Positions 24,641 through 32,965 of a stretch of 64,000 nt of DNA are shown one piece after another. The stretch is from NCBI RefSeq assembly GCF_900107045.1, contig NZ_FNON01000003.1, positions 992,001-1,056,000 on the forward strand, given 5' to 3'. The stretch comes from Amycolatopsis xylanica (lineage in GTDB: Bacteria; Actinomycetota; Actinomycetes; Mycobacteriales; Pseudonocardiaceae). Both the position numbers and the translations under genes were made by a program. Numbering within the stretch: position 1 is the first letter of the stretch; every line of letters begins with the position of its first letter. Under the pieces are notes generated by a model. The model was given only the letters and a program-made list of their open reading frames with translations. It made no database searches and had not been told where the DNA came from.

Positions 24641-25394
24641 CACCTGGTTGATCTTCCGGCGCGACATGGTCGCGGCGCTGCGCAACCCGACCTGGATCAT
24701 GATCGGGATCATGCAGCCGCTGTTGTACTTGTTCCTGTTCGGCCCGCTGATGGTGAAGGCGATGCAGGCGCAGGGACTGACCGAGGTGGACGGCTGGATG
24801 CTGCTCACCCCGGCGCTCATCGCGCAGCTGGCGTTGTTCGGCAGTTCGTTCGTCGGCTTCGGGCTGCTCGCCGAGTACCGCTCCGGCGTGGTCGAGCGGA
24901 TGCGGGTGACCCCGGTCAGCCGGGCCGCGCTGCTGCTCGGCAAGGTGCTCGCGAACGCGCTGCAGGCGGTGTTCCAGGCCGTGCTGATCATCGCGCTGGC
25001 GTACTTCGTGTTCGACCTCAACGCGCCGTTCGTCGGCGTCGTGCTGAGCCTGGTGATCGTGTTCCTGCTCGCGGTCACGCTGGCTTCGTGTTCGTACGCG
25101 CTCGCGTTGACACTGAAGAGCGAGGAGTCGTTCCCGGCTCTGCTGAACGCGGTCCTCATGCCGCTGCTGCTGCTCTCGGGGATCCTGCTGCCGATCACCG
25201 CGGGCGTCGCGCCCGCCTGGTTGTACAACGTTTCCCGCATCAACCCGTTCCGGCATGTCGTCGACGTCGAGCGGAACACGTTCAAGGGTGACTTCGCGAT
25301 GGACGCGGTGTTCACCGGCAGCGTGGTCGTCGTCGTGATGGCGGTTTTGGCGGTTTGGTGGGGCGCTCGGACGTTCCAGCGCGAAAACGCCTGA
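24630..25394 (+). CDS. ABC-2 exporter permease (DrrB-like)
   Basis: 254-aa integral membrane subunit with about six helices, matching the ABC-2 family. It contains EYRSGVVERMRVTPVSR and the segment INPFRHVVDVERNTFKGDF typical of DrrB. The ATG at 24630 follows GAAGGAGG and overlaps the ATPase gene, so the two are coupled. A hairpin terminator follows at 25406. Confidence 0.92.
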   Translation: MLRDTWLIFRRDMVAALRNPTWIMIGIMQPLLYLFLFGPLMVKAMQAQGLTEVDGWMLLTPALIAQLALFGSSFVGFGLLAEYRSGVVERMRVTPVSRAALLLGKVLANALQAVFQAVLIIALAYFVFDLNAPFVGVVLSLVIVFLLAVTLASCSYALALTLKSEESFPALLNAVLMPLLLLSGILLPITAGVAPAWLYNVSRINPFRHVVDVERNTFKGDFAMDAVFTGSVVVVVMAVLAVWWGARTFQRENA

Positions 25395-25405
25395 GACACG
25401 CTGAC

Positions 25406-25454
25406 GTGAAAGGTCACCTTGCGGACGCAGTACGCACGTAAGGTGACCTTTCAC
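25406..25454 (+). terminator. Hairpin after the DrrAB-like genes
   Basis: GTGAAAGGTCACCTT (25406-25420) is exactly inverted at 25440-25454 with a 19-nt loop. It begins 12 nt after the permease stop and ends 22 nt before the next start, so it probably ends the exporter transcript. Confidence 0.7.
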
Positions 25455-25475
25455 TGCATGCGAGGGCGGTGCGAA

Positions 25476-26093
25476 ATGACTGAGCCGGAAGCCGAACTGG
25501 GAATCACCCTTTCCCATCGGGAGACCGTGGACGACTGGGCCGCGGTCCGCACCGGCGATTTCAGATTCGCGTCGGTGACCCTCACCGAGAACACGAACTG
25601 GAGCGCGCTGGCCGCCGAACGCCTGCTGGCCGGCGCCCAGCAAGCCGGGATCCACACGGGAGCGCGGCATTACGCGCGGCCTGGCGCGGTGTACGACCAG
25701 GCCGAGTTCTTCGTCCGCACCGCGAGCAAGCTCGGCGCGTTCGCGCCCGGTTCGCTGGCGCCCGCGCTCGAAGTCGAAGCGGCGAGTGTGGACGACAAGT
25801 TCATCAAGGCCTGGATCAAGGCGGTCCGGCACGCGGCGCGGATCAAGCGGGTGCTGATCTACGCCGACTACGACTGCTGGGTGAGCCAGCGGCTCAACCC
25901 GGACCGCTGGGCCGACAGCGAGGTCATCCTCTGGCTCGTCCGGCACAACGGCATCCCCGGGCGGCCCGGCTGGTTCCACTCGAGGCTCGGCCTGCACCAG
26001 CACGGTTTCTCGCCCAAGGTGCCCGGTGTGCGCGGGCAGGTGGCGCAGGACGCGGTCGTGTATCCGTTCACATTGGGCGATTTACTGCTCTAG
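25476..26093 (+). CDS. GH25 lysozyme-like protein, no signal peptide
   Basis: 205-aa protein resembling glycoside hydrolase family 25 barrels: an opening strand with DWAAVRTGDFRFASVTLTE, then AGIHTGARHYARPGA, AEFFVRTASKLGAF, APALEVE and VLIYADYDCW. The usual DxSxWQ-type first Asp and the DxE motif are weak (ALEVEAAS in place of LDVE), so catalytic activity is uncertain. There is no export signal. ATG 25476 was chosen over 25419, which lies in the upstream hairpin. pabB follows 20 nt downstream, so the two may be cotranscribed. Confidence 0.6.
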   Translation: MTEPEAELGITLSHRETVDDWAAVRTGDFRFASVTLTENTNWSALAAERLLAGAQQAGIHTGARHYARPGAVYDQAEFFVRTASKLGAFAPGSLAPALEVEAASVDDKFIKAWIKAVRHAARIKRVLIYADYDCWVSQRLNPDRWADSEVILWLVRHNGIPGRPGWFHSRLGLHQHGFSPKVPGVRGQVAQDAVVYPFTLGDLLL

Positions 26094-26113
26094 TAGCTGC
26101 GACAATCCCCCGC

Positions 26114-27376
26114 ATGCGGTTGGTGGTGCGCGCGCTCTCGTCATCGGTGACGCCTGATTCGGCGTTGCTGCTGCTCGGTGCGCGTGCCCGCGAGCTGGGG
26201 ATCGCGCCGCCGGCGGCGTTGAGCGGCGAGTGGTTCGGCTCGCGCGCGGTACTCGCGCCCAGCGTGTCTTTGAACGCTTTCGACGCCTCGCAAGCGTTTT
26301 CGGTACCCGACGAGCAACCGGCTGTGCATGACCCGATACCGGGCGCGGTCGGCGGCGGCTGGTTCGGGTACCTGTCGTACGACCTGACGGACCCGTCAGG
26401 CCGGTCGACCGGGCTGCCCGTGGCGGCCTGGGGCTGGGCGGATCACGTGCTGCGCCTGGACGCCGACGGCCACTGGTGGTTCGAAGCACTGGATCCCGCC
26501 CGTCTCGCGCTGGCCGACGAACTGGAAGCACTGCTCTCCCGTCCCGCGCCGGCGCCGCGCTGGCGAGCGGCCACTTTGGACCGTCCGCTGCCGTCGGATC
26601 ATCACACCGCGGTGAAGTCCTGCGTGCACGCGATCGAAGCGGGCGAGCTGTTCCAGTCGAACATCTGCACCCGGTTCACCGGTGAGTTCACCGGCTCACC
26701 CGAAGCGTTGTTCGCCGAAGGGATCCGGCGGATGTCGCCGCGCCGCGCGGCTTTCCTGAGCGGTTCCCGGGGTTCGCTGGTGTCACTCTCGCCGGAGCTT
26801 TTCCTTGCCCGTCAAGGAGATCACGTTCGTTCTACACCGATCAAGGGCACACTGCCGCGACGCGGCGCACAGGACGACGAGCTGGCGTCACGGCTTCGCG
26901 AGTCCACAAAGGACGTCGCGGAGAACGTGATGATCACCGATCTGGTGCGCAACGATCTCGGCCGGGTGTGCGCGGTCGGCAGCGTGCGGGTGCGCGAGCT
27001 GCTGCGCGTGCGGCCCGCGCCGGGCGTCTGGCATCTGGAGTCGACCGTGGAGGGGCGGCTCGACGCTTCCAACGCGGAACTGCTCGCGGCGACGTTCCCG
27101 CCGGGTTCGGTCACCGGCGCGCCGAAGATCCGCGCGCTCGACCTGATCGCCGAGCTCGAGCACACCCCGCGCGGCGTCTACACGGGAGCCATGGGGCTGA
27201 CGTCGCCGATCGCCGGGATGGAGCTGAACGTCGCGATCCGGACCTTCGAGATCGCGGACGGGCGCATCGCGCTCGGCGTCGGCGGCGGCATCACCGCGGA
27301 CTCGGAGCCGGGCGCCGAATGGCAGGAATGCCTGCACAAGGCCGCACCACTGGAACACCTGCTGGCGAACCCATAA
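26114..27376 (+). CDS. pabB: Aminodeoxychorismate synthase component I
   Basis: Converts chorismate with ammonia or glutamine to 4-amino-4-deoxychorismate for folate synthesis. The chorismate-binding domain shows SLSPELFLARQGDHVRSTPIKGTLPR with the PIKGT motif, DVAENVMITDLVRNDLGRVC, FPPGSVTGAPKIRALDLIAELE and GGGITADSEPGAEWQECLHKA. At 420 aa it is a stand-alone component without the glutaminase. The Rv1005c-like position near rsmI and pmt supports PabB over TrpE. Confidence 0.93.
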   Translation: MRLVVRALSSSVTPDSALLLLGARARELGIAPPAALSGEWFGSRAVLAPSVSLNAFDASQAFSVPDEQPAVHDPIPGAVGGGWFGYLSYDLTDPSGRSTGLPVAAWGWADHVLRLDADGHWWFEALDPARLALADELEALLSRPAPAPRWRAATLDRPLPSDHHTAVKSCVHAIEAGELFQSNICTRFTGEFTGSPEALFAEGIRRMSPRRAAFLSGSRGSLVSLSPELFLARQGDHVRSTPIKGTLPRRGAQDDELASRLRESTKDVAENVMITDLVRNDLGRVCAVGSVRVRELLRVRPAPGVWHLESTVEGRLDASNAELLAATFPPGSVTGAPKIRALDLIAELEHTPRGVYTGAMGLTSPIAGMELNVAIRTFEIADGRIALGVGGGITADSEPGAEWQECLHKAAPLEHLLANP

Positions 27377-27486
27377 CCCGGCCGGTTACTTCTTCACGCA
27401 ATTCGCACATGACCGGGCAGCCTCAAACCAAGATCGACTCTTGAGGAGCGGCCTGCGTCGTCGCCACGCTCGTCAGCTGATCCCGC

Positions 27487-27531
27487 GATAAAGCGGGCTT
27501 TATCCCACACCGGGATAAAGCCCGCTTTATC
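27487..27531. repeat. Convergent-end palindrome family 1, copy C
   Basis: Arms 27487-27506 (GATAAAGCGGGCTTTATCCC) and 27512-27531 with a 5-nt loop, essentially the same sequence as copy A. It lies in the 160-bp gap between the convergent pabB and quinone oxidoreductase genes; the rest of that gap contains no recognisable gene. Confidence 0.88.
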
Positions 27532-27536
27532 CCGTT

Positions 27537-28493
27537 CTAGCGAGACGGGTCGAGCAGGAGCTTGCCGACGGTCCCGCGCGACCGCAGCGCCTCGTGCGCC
27601 TTCCGCGCTTCCGAAAGCCCGTACTCGCCGCCCGCGACCGCGCGGATCTTGCCCGCGACGGCCAGCTCGAACAGCTCGGTCATCGCGCGGCCGTAGACGT
27701 TGCCCGGCAGCGAGAGCGCGTGCGGCAGCCACATGCCCGCGACCGTCGAGCTGTGGCCGAGCAGGTTGCGCAGGTCGATCTCCTTCGGCAGCTCGCGGCT
27801 GGCCATGCCGTAGAACGCGAGCCTGCCGAACGGCGCCAGCGCCGCGATGCTCTGGTCGGTGGTCTTGCCGCCGGTCATGTCGAGCACGATGTCGACGCGC
27901 TTGCCGCCGTTGGCCTCGCGCAGCGCCGCGGTCATGTCCTCGGACCGCGAGTCGATCGCGACGTCCGCGCCCAGCTCCAGCGCGAGCTCGCGCTTCTCCT
28001 CGCTCGACGCGGTCGCGATGACCCGGCCCGCGCCCCACACCTTGGCGAGCTGGACGGCGATGCTGCCGACACCACCGGCGGCCGCGTGCACCACGACCGA
28101 CTCGCCCGCCTCGAGGTGCGCGCTCTTGCGCAGCAGCAGCCAGGCGGTCGCGCCCTGGACGATGAACGACAGCGCGGTCAGGTCGTCGACGCCCTCGGGG
28201 ATCTCGAACAGCCCGCCCGCGTTGGCGACGGCACGCTCGGCGTAGCCCGCGCCGTTCAGCAGCGCGACGACGCGCTTGCCGTCCGGGGTCCGGCCGGTGA
28301 CCTCGCCGCCGGGCACCAGCGGCAGCTTGCTCGGCGCGAGATAGGAGTTCTCGGCCTGGTGCGTGTCGGCGTAGTTGACCCCGATACGGTCGACCTCGAT
28401 CAGCACCTCGCCCGCCCCGGGCACCGGGTCCGGCAGCTCGACCGGGGTGAGGACCTCGGGCCCGCCGAACTCGGTCACCTGTACTGCACGCAT
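27537..28493 (-). CDS. NADPH:quinone oxidoreductase-like zinc-independent MDR protein
   Basis: 318-aa medium-chain dehydrogenase/reductase of the QOR type. It begins MRAVQVTEFGGPEVLTPVELP, has NYADTHQ in place of catalytic zinc ligands, the Rossmann motif VVHAAAGGVGSIAVQLAKVWGAGRVIATASS, and the C-terminal GTVGKLLLDPSR. ATG 28493 has GGAAGG upstream; the frame to 28568 runs through the operator. It is divergent from a QsdR-like regulator with nested dyads between, suggesting induction by an electrophile or quinone. Confidence 0.92.
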   Translation of the reverse strand: MRAVQVTEFGGPEVLTPVELPDPVPGAGEVLIEVDRIGVNYADTHQAENSYLAPSKLPLVPGGEVTGRTPDGKRVVALLNGAGYAERAVANAGGLFEIPEGVDDLTALSFIVQGATAWLLLRKSAHLEAGESVVVHAAAGGVGSIAVQLAKVWGAGRVIATASSEEKRELALELGADVAIDSRSEDMTAALREANGGKRVDIVLDMTGGKTTDQSIAALAPFGRLAFYGMASRELPKEIDLRNLLGHSSTVAGMWLPHALSLPGNVYGRAMTELFELAVAGKIRAVAGGEYGLSEARKAHEALRSRGTVGKLLLDPSR

Positions 28494-28515
28494 ATGCCAC
28501 CTTCCGTCAGCTGGA

Positions 28516-28567
28516 TGAAACATTTTTGCATATGTCTCACGCTTGAGACAGGACGTGATATGTTTCA
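28516..28567. promoter_or_regulatory. Nested dyad operator between QOR and QsdR-like genes
   Basis: The inner dyad TGTCTCA-CGCT-TGAGACA lies at 28533-28550. The outer inverted pair TGAAACA (28516-28522) / TGTTTCA (28561-28567) surrounds it symmetrically. It sits between the divergent starts at 28493 and 28595 and is a likely operator for the regulator. Confidence 0.7.
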
Positions 28568-28594
28568 CCGATCGAAACCGAACTGAGCCGCCTG

Positions 28595-29158
28595 TTGAGA
28601 ACCGAGCGCCCCGAACGTCCGGACGCGCTGTACGCGTTCGCCATCGCGCGGTCGTGGTTCCTCCAGGGCCGCCGCGTCGACCTGCGGGAACTGTCCACCG
28701 AGCTGGAGATCAGCCGCGCGACGCTGTTCCGCTGGGTCGGCAACCGCGACCAGCTCCTCGGCGAGATCCTGTGGTCGATCACCGAGGACGTCTTCGAGGC
28801 GCGCTCCAAGTCCGCGACCGGCACCGGCGCCGAGCGGCTGGCCGACGCCATCGGCTCCTTCGTGCGCACGGTCAACGAGGCCGAGGCCTTCCGCGAGTTC
28901 GTCCGCCGCGAGCCCGAGCGCGCGCTGCGCATCCTCACCACCAAGGCCAGCGTCGTGCAGAGCCGGATCATCGCGAAGCTCGAAGAGCTGCTCGAAGCGG
29001 AAGTCCGCGAGGGCGGCCTGAACCCGCCGCTGCCGGTGCCCGACCTCGCCTACCTGATCGTCCGCATCGGCGAGTCGTTCATCTACACCGACATCATCAC
29101 CGGCGAGGAGCCCGACGCCGCCAAGGCGCAGGCCGCGATCGAAGCGCTACTCCGCTAG
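28595..29158 (+). CDS. QsdR/TetR-type transcriptional regulator
   Basis: 187-aa regulator. The N-terminal helix-turn-helix is VDLRELSTELEISRATLFRWVGNRDQLLGEILW, in which FRWVGNRDQLL is the hallmark of the QsdR group, known in Rhodococcus for control of a lactone-degrading gene. The C-terminal ligand domain ends IGESFIYTDIITGEEPD. TTG 28595 is the only usable in-frame start after the upstream stop at 28556; no ribosome site is evident. It is divergent from the quinone oxidoreductase and overlaps rsmI tail to tail by 4 nt. Confidence 0.87.
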   Translation: MRTERPERPDALYAFAIARSWFLQGRRVDLRELSTELEISRATLFRWVGNRDQLLGEILWSITEDVFEARSKSATGTGAERLADAIGSFVRTVNEAEAFREFVRREPERALRILTTKASVVQSRIIAKLEELLEAEVREGGLNPPLPVPDLAYLIVRIGESFIYTDIITGEEPDAAKAQAAIEALLR

Positions 29159-29985
29159 CGGCGTGACGCGAGCACCGCGTCGTACAGCTCCTTCTTCGAC
29201 ACCCCGGCTGCCGCCGCGACCTCGGCGGCGGCCGTCTTGAGGCGCTCACCGTCGGCGACGCGCTCGGCGACCTCGCTCACCAGGTCCGCCACAGAAACCT
29301 CACGCGGCTCACCCGGCCCGAGCACCACAGTGATCTCACCGCGGACGCCTTCAGCCGCCCACTCCGCCAGCTCCGCGAGCGTGCCGCGCTTGATCTCCTC
29401 GTACGTCTTCGTCAGCTCGCGGCAGACCGCCGCGCGCCGGGAACCGCCGAGCACGGACGCGGCGTCCTCCAGCGTCGAGGCGATCCGATGCGGGGATTCG
29501 AAGAAGACCACGGTGCGTGGTTCCTGCTTGAGCTCGCCCAGCCACTTGGCCCGCTCGCCCGGCTTGCGCGGCGCGAACCCGTCGAAGCAGAAGCGGTCGC
29601 ACGGCAGCCCTGACAACGCGAGCGCCGTCGTCACCGCCGACGGCCCCGGCAGGCAGGTGACCGGCAGGTCCGCCTCGACGCAGGCCGCGACCAGGCGGAA
29701 CCCCGGATCTGAGACGCTCGGCATCCCGGCGTCGGTCACCAGCAGCACGGTCTCGCCGTCCCGCAGCGACTCGAGCAGCTTGGGCAGCCTGGACGTTTCG
29801 ACGTCCTCGTAAAAGCTGACGATCCGGCCGGACGGGGTCACGTCCAAGGCCGACGCGAGCGCGCGCAGGCGCCTGGTGTCTTCGGCCGCGATCACGTCGG
29901 CGGTGCCGAGCGCCTCGACGAGCCGGGGCGACGCGTCGCGGGAGTCACCCAGCGGGGTCGCCGCCAGTACGAGCCGACCGGTCAT
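29155..29985 (-). CDS. rsmI: 16S rRNA (cytidine-2'-O)-methyltransferase
   Basis: Methylates the 2'-O of C1402 in 16S rRNA with SAM. MTGRLVLAATPLGDSRDASPR...DVIAAEDTRRLRAL at the N-terminus, LLVTDAGMPSVSDPGFRLVAACVEADLPVTCLPGPSAVTTALALSGLP and VVFFESPHRI are family signatures, and the C-terminal helix bundle carries VSKKELYDAVL. At 276 aa it is normal length. It is divergent from pmt, as in mycobacteria (Rv1003/Rv1002c). Confidence 0.96.
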   Translation of the reverse strand: MTGRLVLAATPLGDSRDASPRLVEALGTADVIAAEDTRRLRALASALDVTPSGRIVSFYEDVETSRLPKLLESLRDGETVLLVTDAGMPSVSDPGFRLVAACVEADLPVTCLPGPSAVTTALALSGLPCDRFCFDGFAPRKPGERAKWLGELKQEPRTVVFFESPHRIASTLEDAASVLGGSRRAAVCRELTKTYEEIKRGTLAELAEWAAEGVRGEITVVLGPGEPREVSVADLVSEVAERVADGERLKTAAAEVAAAAGVSKKELYDAVLASRR

Positions 29986-30042
29986 ACGCTCAAGCTACAG
30001 CGGCATGCCGAATTCACTCGCGCGCCCGTAGGATCGTCACCC

Positions 30043-31605
30043 GTGACCGCCTTGCTGACGCGCCCTGACGACGAAAACGCCGTCGAGGACCTGAGGCCGC
30101 CGTCGGATCGCGAGGCCACGCTGCTCGGCAGGCCGATGCCGGCCGACCGGCTGCGCGGCTGGGTCGTCACCGCGGTCGTCACGCTCATCGGCGCCATCGT
30201 GCGCCTGCAGGACCTGGGCTTCCCCACCGACAAGGGCACCCCGGTCTTCGACGAGAAGCACTACGTCCCGCAGGCGTGGCAGGTGCTGCGCAACGGCGGT
30301 TACGAGGACAACTACGGCTACGAACTCGTCGTCCACCCGCCGCTCGCCAAGCAGCTGATCGCGCTCGGCGAATGGCTGGTCGGCTACAACGGCTGGGGCT
30401 GGCGGCTCTCGGCCGCGCTGGCCGGCGTCCTGATCGTCTTCCTCACCGTGCGGATCGCGCGACGCCTCACGCGCTCGACCCTGCTCGGCGCGATCGCGGG
30501 CGTGCTGGTCATCTGCGACGGGGTGCTGCACCTGCAGGCTCGGATGGGGATGCTCGACATCTTCATCGCGTTGTTCGTGCTCGCCGCGTTCGGCTGCCTG
30601 CTGCGCGACCGCGACCAGGTCCGCGAACGCCTCGCCGTGGCCGCCGGTGAAGGCTGGGCCGACGAGTCCAAGTTCGGGCCCCGGCTCGGCTTCCGCTGGT
30701 GGCGCTTCGCCGCCGGGCTGATGATCGGCCTCTCGTTTTGCGTCAAATGGTCCGGCCTCTATTACATCGTCGCGTTCGGCCTGCTCTGCGTGTTCTTCGA
30801 CGTCGCGGCCCGCCGCGCCGCCGGGGTCGAGCACCCGTGGCTCGGCACGATCGTGCGCGACGTGGCGCCCGCGCTGTTCGCGATCCTGGTGATCCCGTTC
30901 CTGATGTACCTCGGCAGCTACTGGGCCTGGTTCGCCAGCGAGACCGCGACCGACCGCAACTACGTCGAGATGAAGAACATCGACCCCGGCTTCTGGGGGT
31001 TCGTGCCGGACGCCTTGCGCTCACTCGGCGACTACACGGCGAACGTGCTGCATTTCCACGCGAACCTGAACACGCCGAAGGACAACCCGCATCCGTGGGA
31101 GTCGAAGCCGTGGACGTGGCCGATGGGCCTGCGGCCGATGCTCTACTACTACGAGTCCGGCGCGGCCGCGACCGGCTGCGGCGAGTCGAACTGCGTGCGC
31201 GCGACCATGCTGATCGGCACGCCCGCGATGTGGTGGCTCGCGCTGCCGATGCTCGGCTGGAGCATCTGGCGCTCGGTGTTCCGCTCGGACTGGCGCTACG
31301 CGGCGGTGCTCGTCGCCTACCTCGCCGGGCTGCTGCCGTGGTTCATCAACCTCGACCGCCAGATGTACTTCTTCTACGCGACCCCGATGGCGCCGTTCCT
31401 CATCCTCGGGCTCACCCTGATCCTCGGGCAGATCCTGGGCAGCGCCCAGCGCGGCTTCGAACGACGCGGCACCGGCCTGCTCGTGGTCGCGCTGTACGTC
31501 GGGCTCGTGGTCGCGAATTTCGCGTGGCTCTGGCCGATCCTCAACGGCGACTCGATCACCAGCGGCCAATGGCAGGCCGAAATGTGGCTTCCGTCGTGGC
31601 GTTAA
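30043..31605 (+). CDS. pmt: Polyprenol-phosphate-mannose protein O-mannosyltransferase (GT39)
   Basis: Membrane enzyme that transfers mannose from polyprenyl phosphate to Ser/Thr of secreted proteins during Sec export. The ~520-aa protein has about 10-11 hydrophobic helices. The first periplasmic loop carries the acidic catalytic pair in PVFDEKHYVPQAW. HPPLAKQLIALGEW and GVLHLQARMGMLDIFIA are typical PMT motifs, and the second large loop contains HPWESKPWTWPMGLRPMLYYYE. The GTG start is 57 nt from the divergent rsmI start. Likely clients within the window include the lipoproteins and the Ser/Thr/Pro-rich anchored protein at 35349. Confidence 0.95.
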   Translation: MTALLTRPDDENAVEDLRPPSDREATLLGRPMPADRLRGWVVTAVVTLIGAIVRLQDLGFPTDKGTPVFDEKHYVPQAWQVLRNGGYEDNYGYELVVHPPLAKQLIALGEWLVGYNGWGWRLSAALAGVLIVFLTVRIARRLTRSTLLGAIAGVLVICDGVLHLQARMGMLDIFIALFVLAAFGCLLRDRDQVRERLAVAAGEGWADESKFGPRLGFRWWRFAAGLMIGLSFCVKWSGLYYIVAFGLLCVFFDVAARRAAGVEHPWLGTIVRDVAPALFAILVIPFLMYLGSYWAWFASETATDRNYVEMKNIDPGFWGFVPDALRSLGDYTANVLHFHANLNTPKDNPHPWESKPWTWPMGLRPMLYYYESGAAATGCGESNCVRATMLIGTPAMWWLALPMLGWSIWRSVFRSDWRYAAVLVAYLAGLLPWFINLDRQMYFFYATPMAPFLILGLTLILGQILGSAQRGFERRGTGLLVVALYVGLVVANFAWLWPILNGDSITSGQWQAEMWLPSWR

Positions 31606-31648
31606 CCCGTTTGGCCTAGACTTCACCCCAAACCTACTGGGGGTTGAA

Positions 31649-32698
31649 ATGTCACGTTGGCCAGCTTTACTCGCCGGTCTCCTCTTATTGACCGGCTGCT
31701 CCACCACCGTCACCGGCTCCGCGTTCCCGCAGGGCAGCGCCCCGCAAGCCCCGTCGGCGGACACACCGGTCTACAAGGCGCCCGCGAACGGATCGGGGTT
31801 CAGCACCGACCCGCTCGACCAGCCGCTCCCGCTGCGCTCCGAGATCAGCAAGGCGGCCTGCGACTGGCTGCCGCTCGTCACCGAAGAGATGAAACCGCTC
31901 GGAACGATCAGCTCGGAGGCCGTGCTCAGCGGCTGTCAGTTCGTGCTGCCGAACAACAAGGGCGCGCAGGTCCACGTCTACGGGCCGTACAACCGGATCA
32001 CGCAGACGACCTCCTCGGTCGAGCCAGTGCAGATCGCCGGGCTGAAGGGTCGGGTCTACACCTTCGACCCGCCGCCGGTCACGTTCTGCTCGGTGCTGCT
32101 GGACGTCCGCGCGTACGCCGCGCTCGCCGTCGACGGCTACGACATCGGCGGCGACGAGGCAGGCAACCGCGCCGAGCACTGCGAGGTCGCCAAGAAGGTC
32201 GCCGAGGTCATCGCGAAGAAGTTCGTGCCGCTGGCAGGCGGCACACCATGGGAAGGCGTCGTCCAGGAGCCGCCCGCCGACGCGCTCGCCAAGATGCCGG
32301 GCGGCATCTGCGAGATCGTGAAGTTCACCCACGTCAACTACGCGGGCATCTCCGTCCCGCGCGGCGGCGGCAAGGAAGGCACGACTCCGCTCGGCCCGAG
32401 CTGCAGCTACGAGAGCAAATACGCCAACGCCGTCGGGTCCTATACGACGGCAGGGGTCGGTTTGGCCGGGGTGCCCGAGAAGCCTGGGGCGCGTGTGACG
32501 CCTGGGAAGTTCGGCGTGCTGCCGTCGCGGACCGAGCAGACGGCGACGAGCTGCACGCTGAGCGTCGAGCTGCAGAGCAAGCAGGTGCTGCAGACCGAGT
32601 TCATCCCGGTCGCGAAGGACGCCAAGGACAAGGCTTGTGAGTCGGTCAGGGTCACCATGGCCGTCTCGGTCGCCAGCCTCATCAGCGGGATCTCGTGA
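31649..32698 (+). CDS. DUF3558-like lipoprotein
   Basis: Secreted lipoprotein with lipobox LLTGC (Cys17) followed by a Ser/Pro/Ala-rich linker and two Cys-containing segments resembling DUF3558-type repeats: ACDWLPLVTEEM...SGCQFVLPNN and CSYESKYANAVGS. It has ten or more Cys residues overall. DUF3558 proteins are common surface lipoproteins of Pseudonocardiales and mycobacteria without assigned function. ATG 31649 follows CTGGGGG. It lies 43 nt after pmt on the same strand and is probably cotranscribed; its linker is a candidate O-mannosylation target. Confidence 0.75.
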   Translation: MSRWPALLAGLLLLTGCSTTVTGSAFPQGSAPQAPSADTPVYKAPANGSGFSTDPLDQPLPLRSEISKAACDWLPLVTEEMKPLGTISSEAVLSGCQFVLPNNKGAQVHVYGPYNRITQTTSSVEPVQIAGLKGRVYTFDPPPVTFCSVLLDVRAYAALAVDGYDIGGDEAGNRAEHCEVAKKVAEVIAKKFVPLAGGTPWEGVVQEPPADALAKMPGGICEIVKFTHVNYAGISVPRGGGKEGTTPLGPSCSYESKYANAVGSYTTAGVGLAGVPEKPGARVTPGKFGVLPSRTEQTATSCTLSVELQSKQVLQTEFIPVAKDAKDKACESVRVTMAVSVASLISGIS

Positions 32699-32919
32699 GC
32701 CGGTGTTGCCGACGGTGAGAACCCAATGCCGGGTAGTTGAGGCTTGGCTTGCGTCGTCAATCGACGCGACGCCCCGGGCCGGCCGGTGTGGACTTCCGCG
32801 GCCAAGCTCGACGTGGTTGCCGACCTTGGGGTGCAGTGTGAAGTGAGGGGGCCATTGGGTGCGTTGTCAGCACTCGGGGTCACCCTCGCTGCGCGATCAG
32901 CCTCAGGCGGAAGCCAGTG

Positions 32920-32965
32920 GTCGTGAGCGTTGCGGGCGGTTCTAACCGCCCGCAACGCTCACGAC
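32920..32965. repeat. Palindrome family 2, copy 4
   Basis: GTCGTGAGCGTTGCGGGCGG and its inverse around TTCTAA, a 46-nt near-perfect palindrome almost identical to copy 2 at 18351. It ends on the first base of the protein-kinase stop codon, between the convergent lipoprotein and kinase genes. The rest of 32699-32919 holds nothing recognisable. Confidence 0.88.

Noticed and set aside
25406..25475. Upstream extension of the GH25-like protein to 25419
   Set aside because: Those codons lie in the hairpin that ends the exporter transcript; ATG 25476 starts the recognisable domain.
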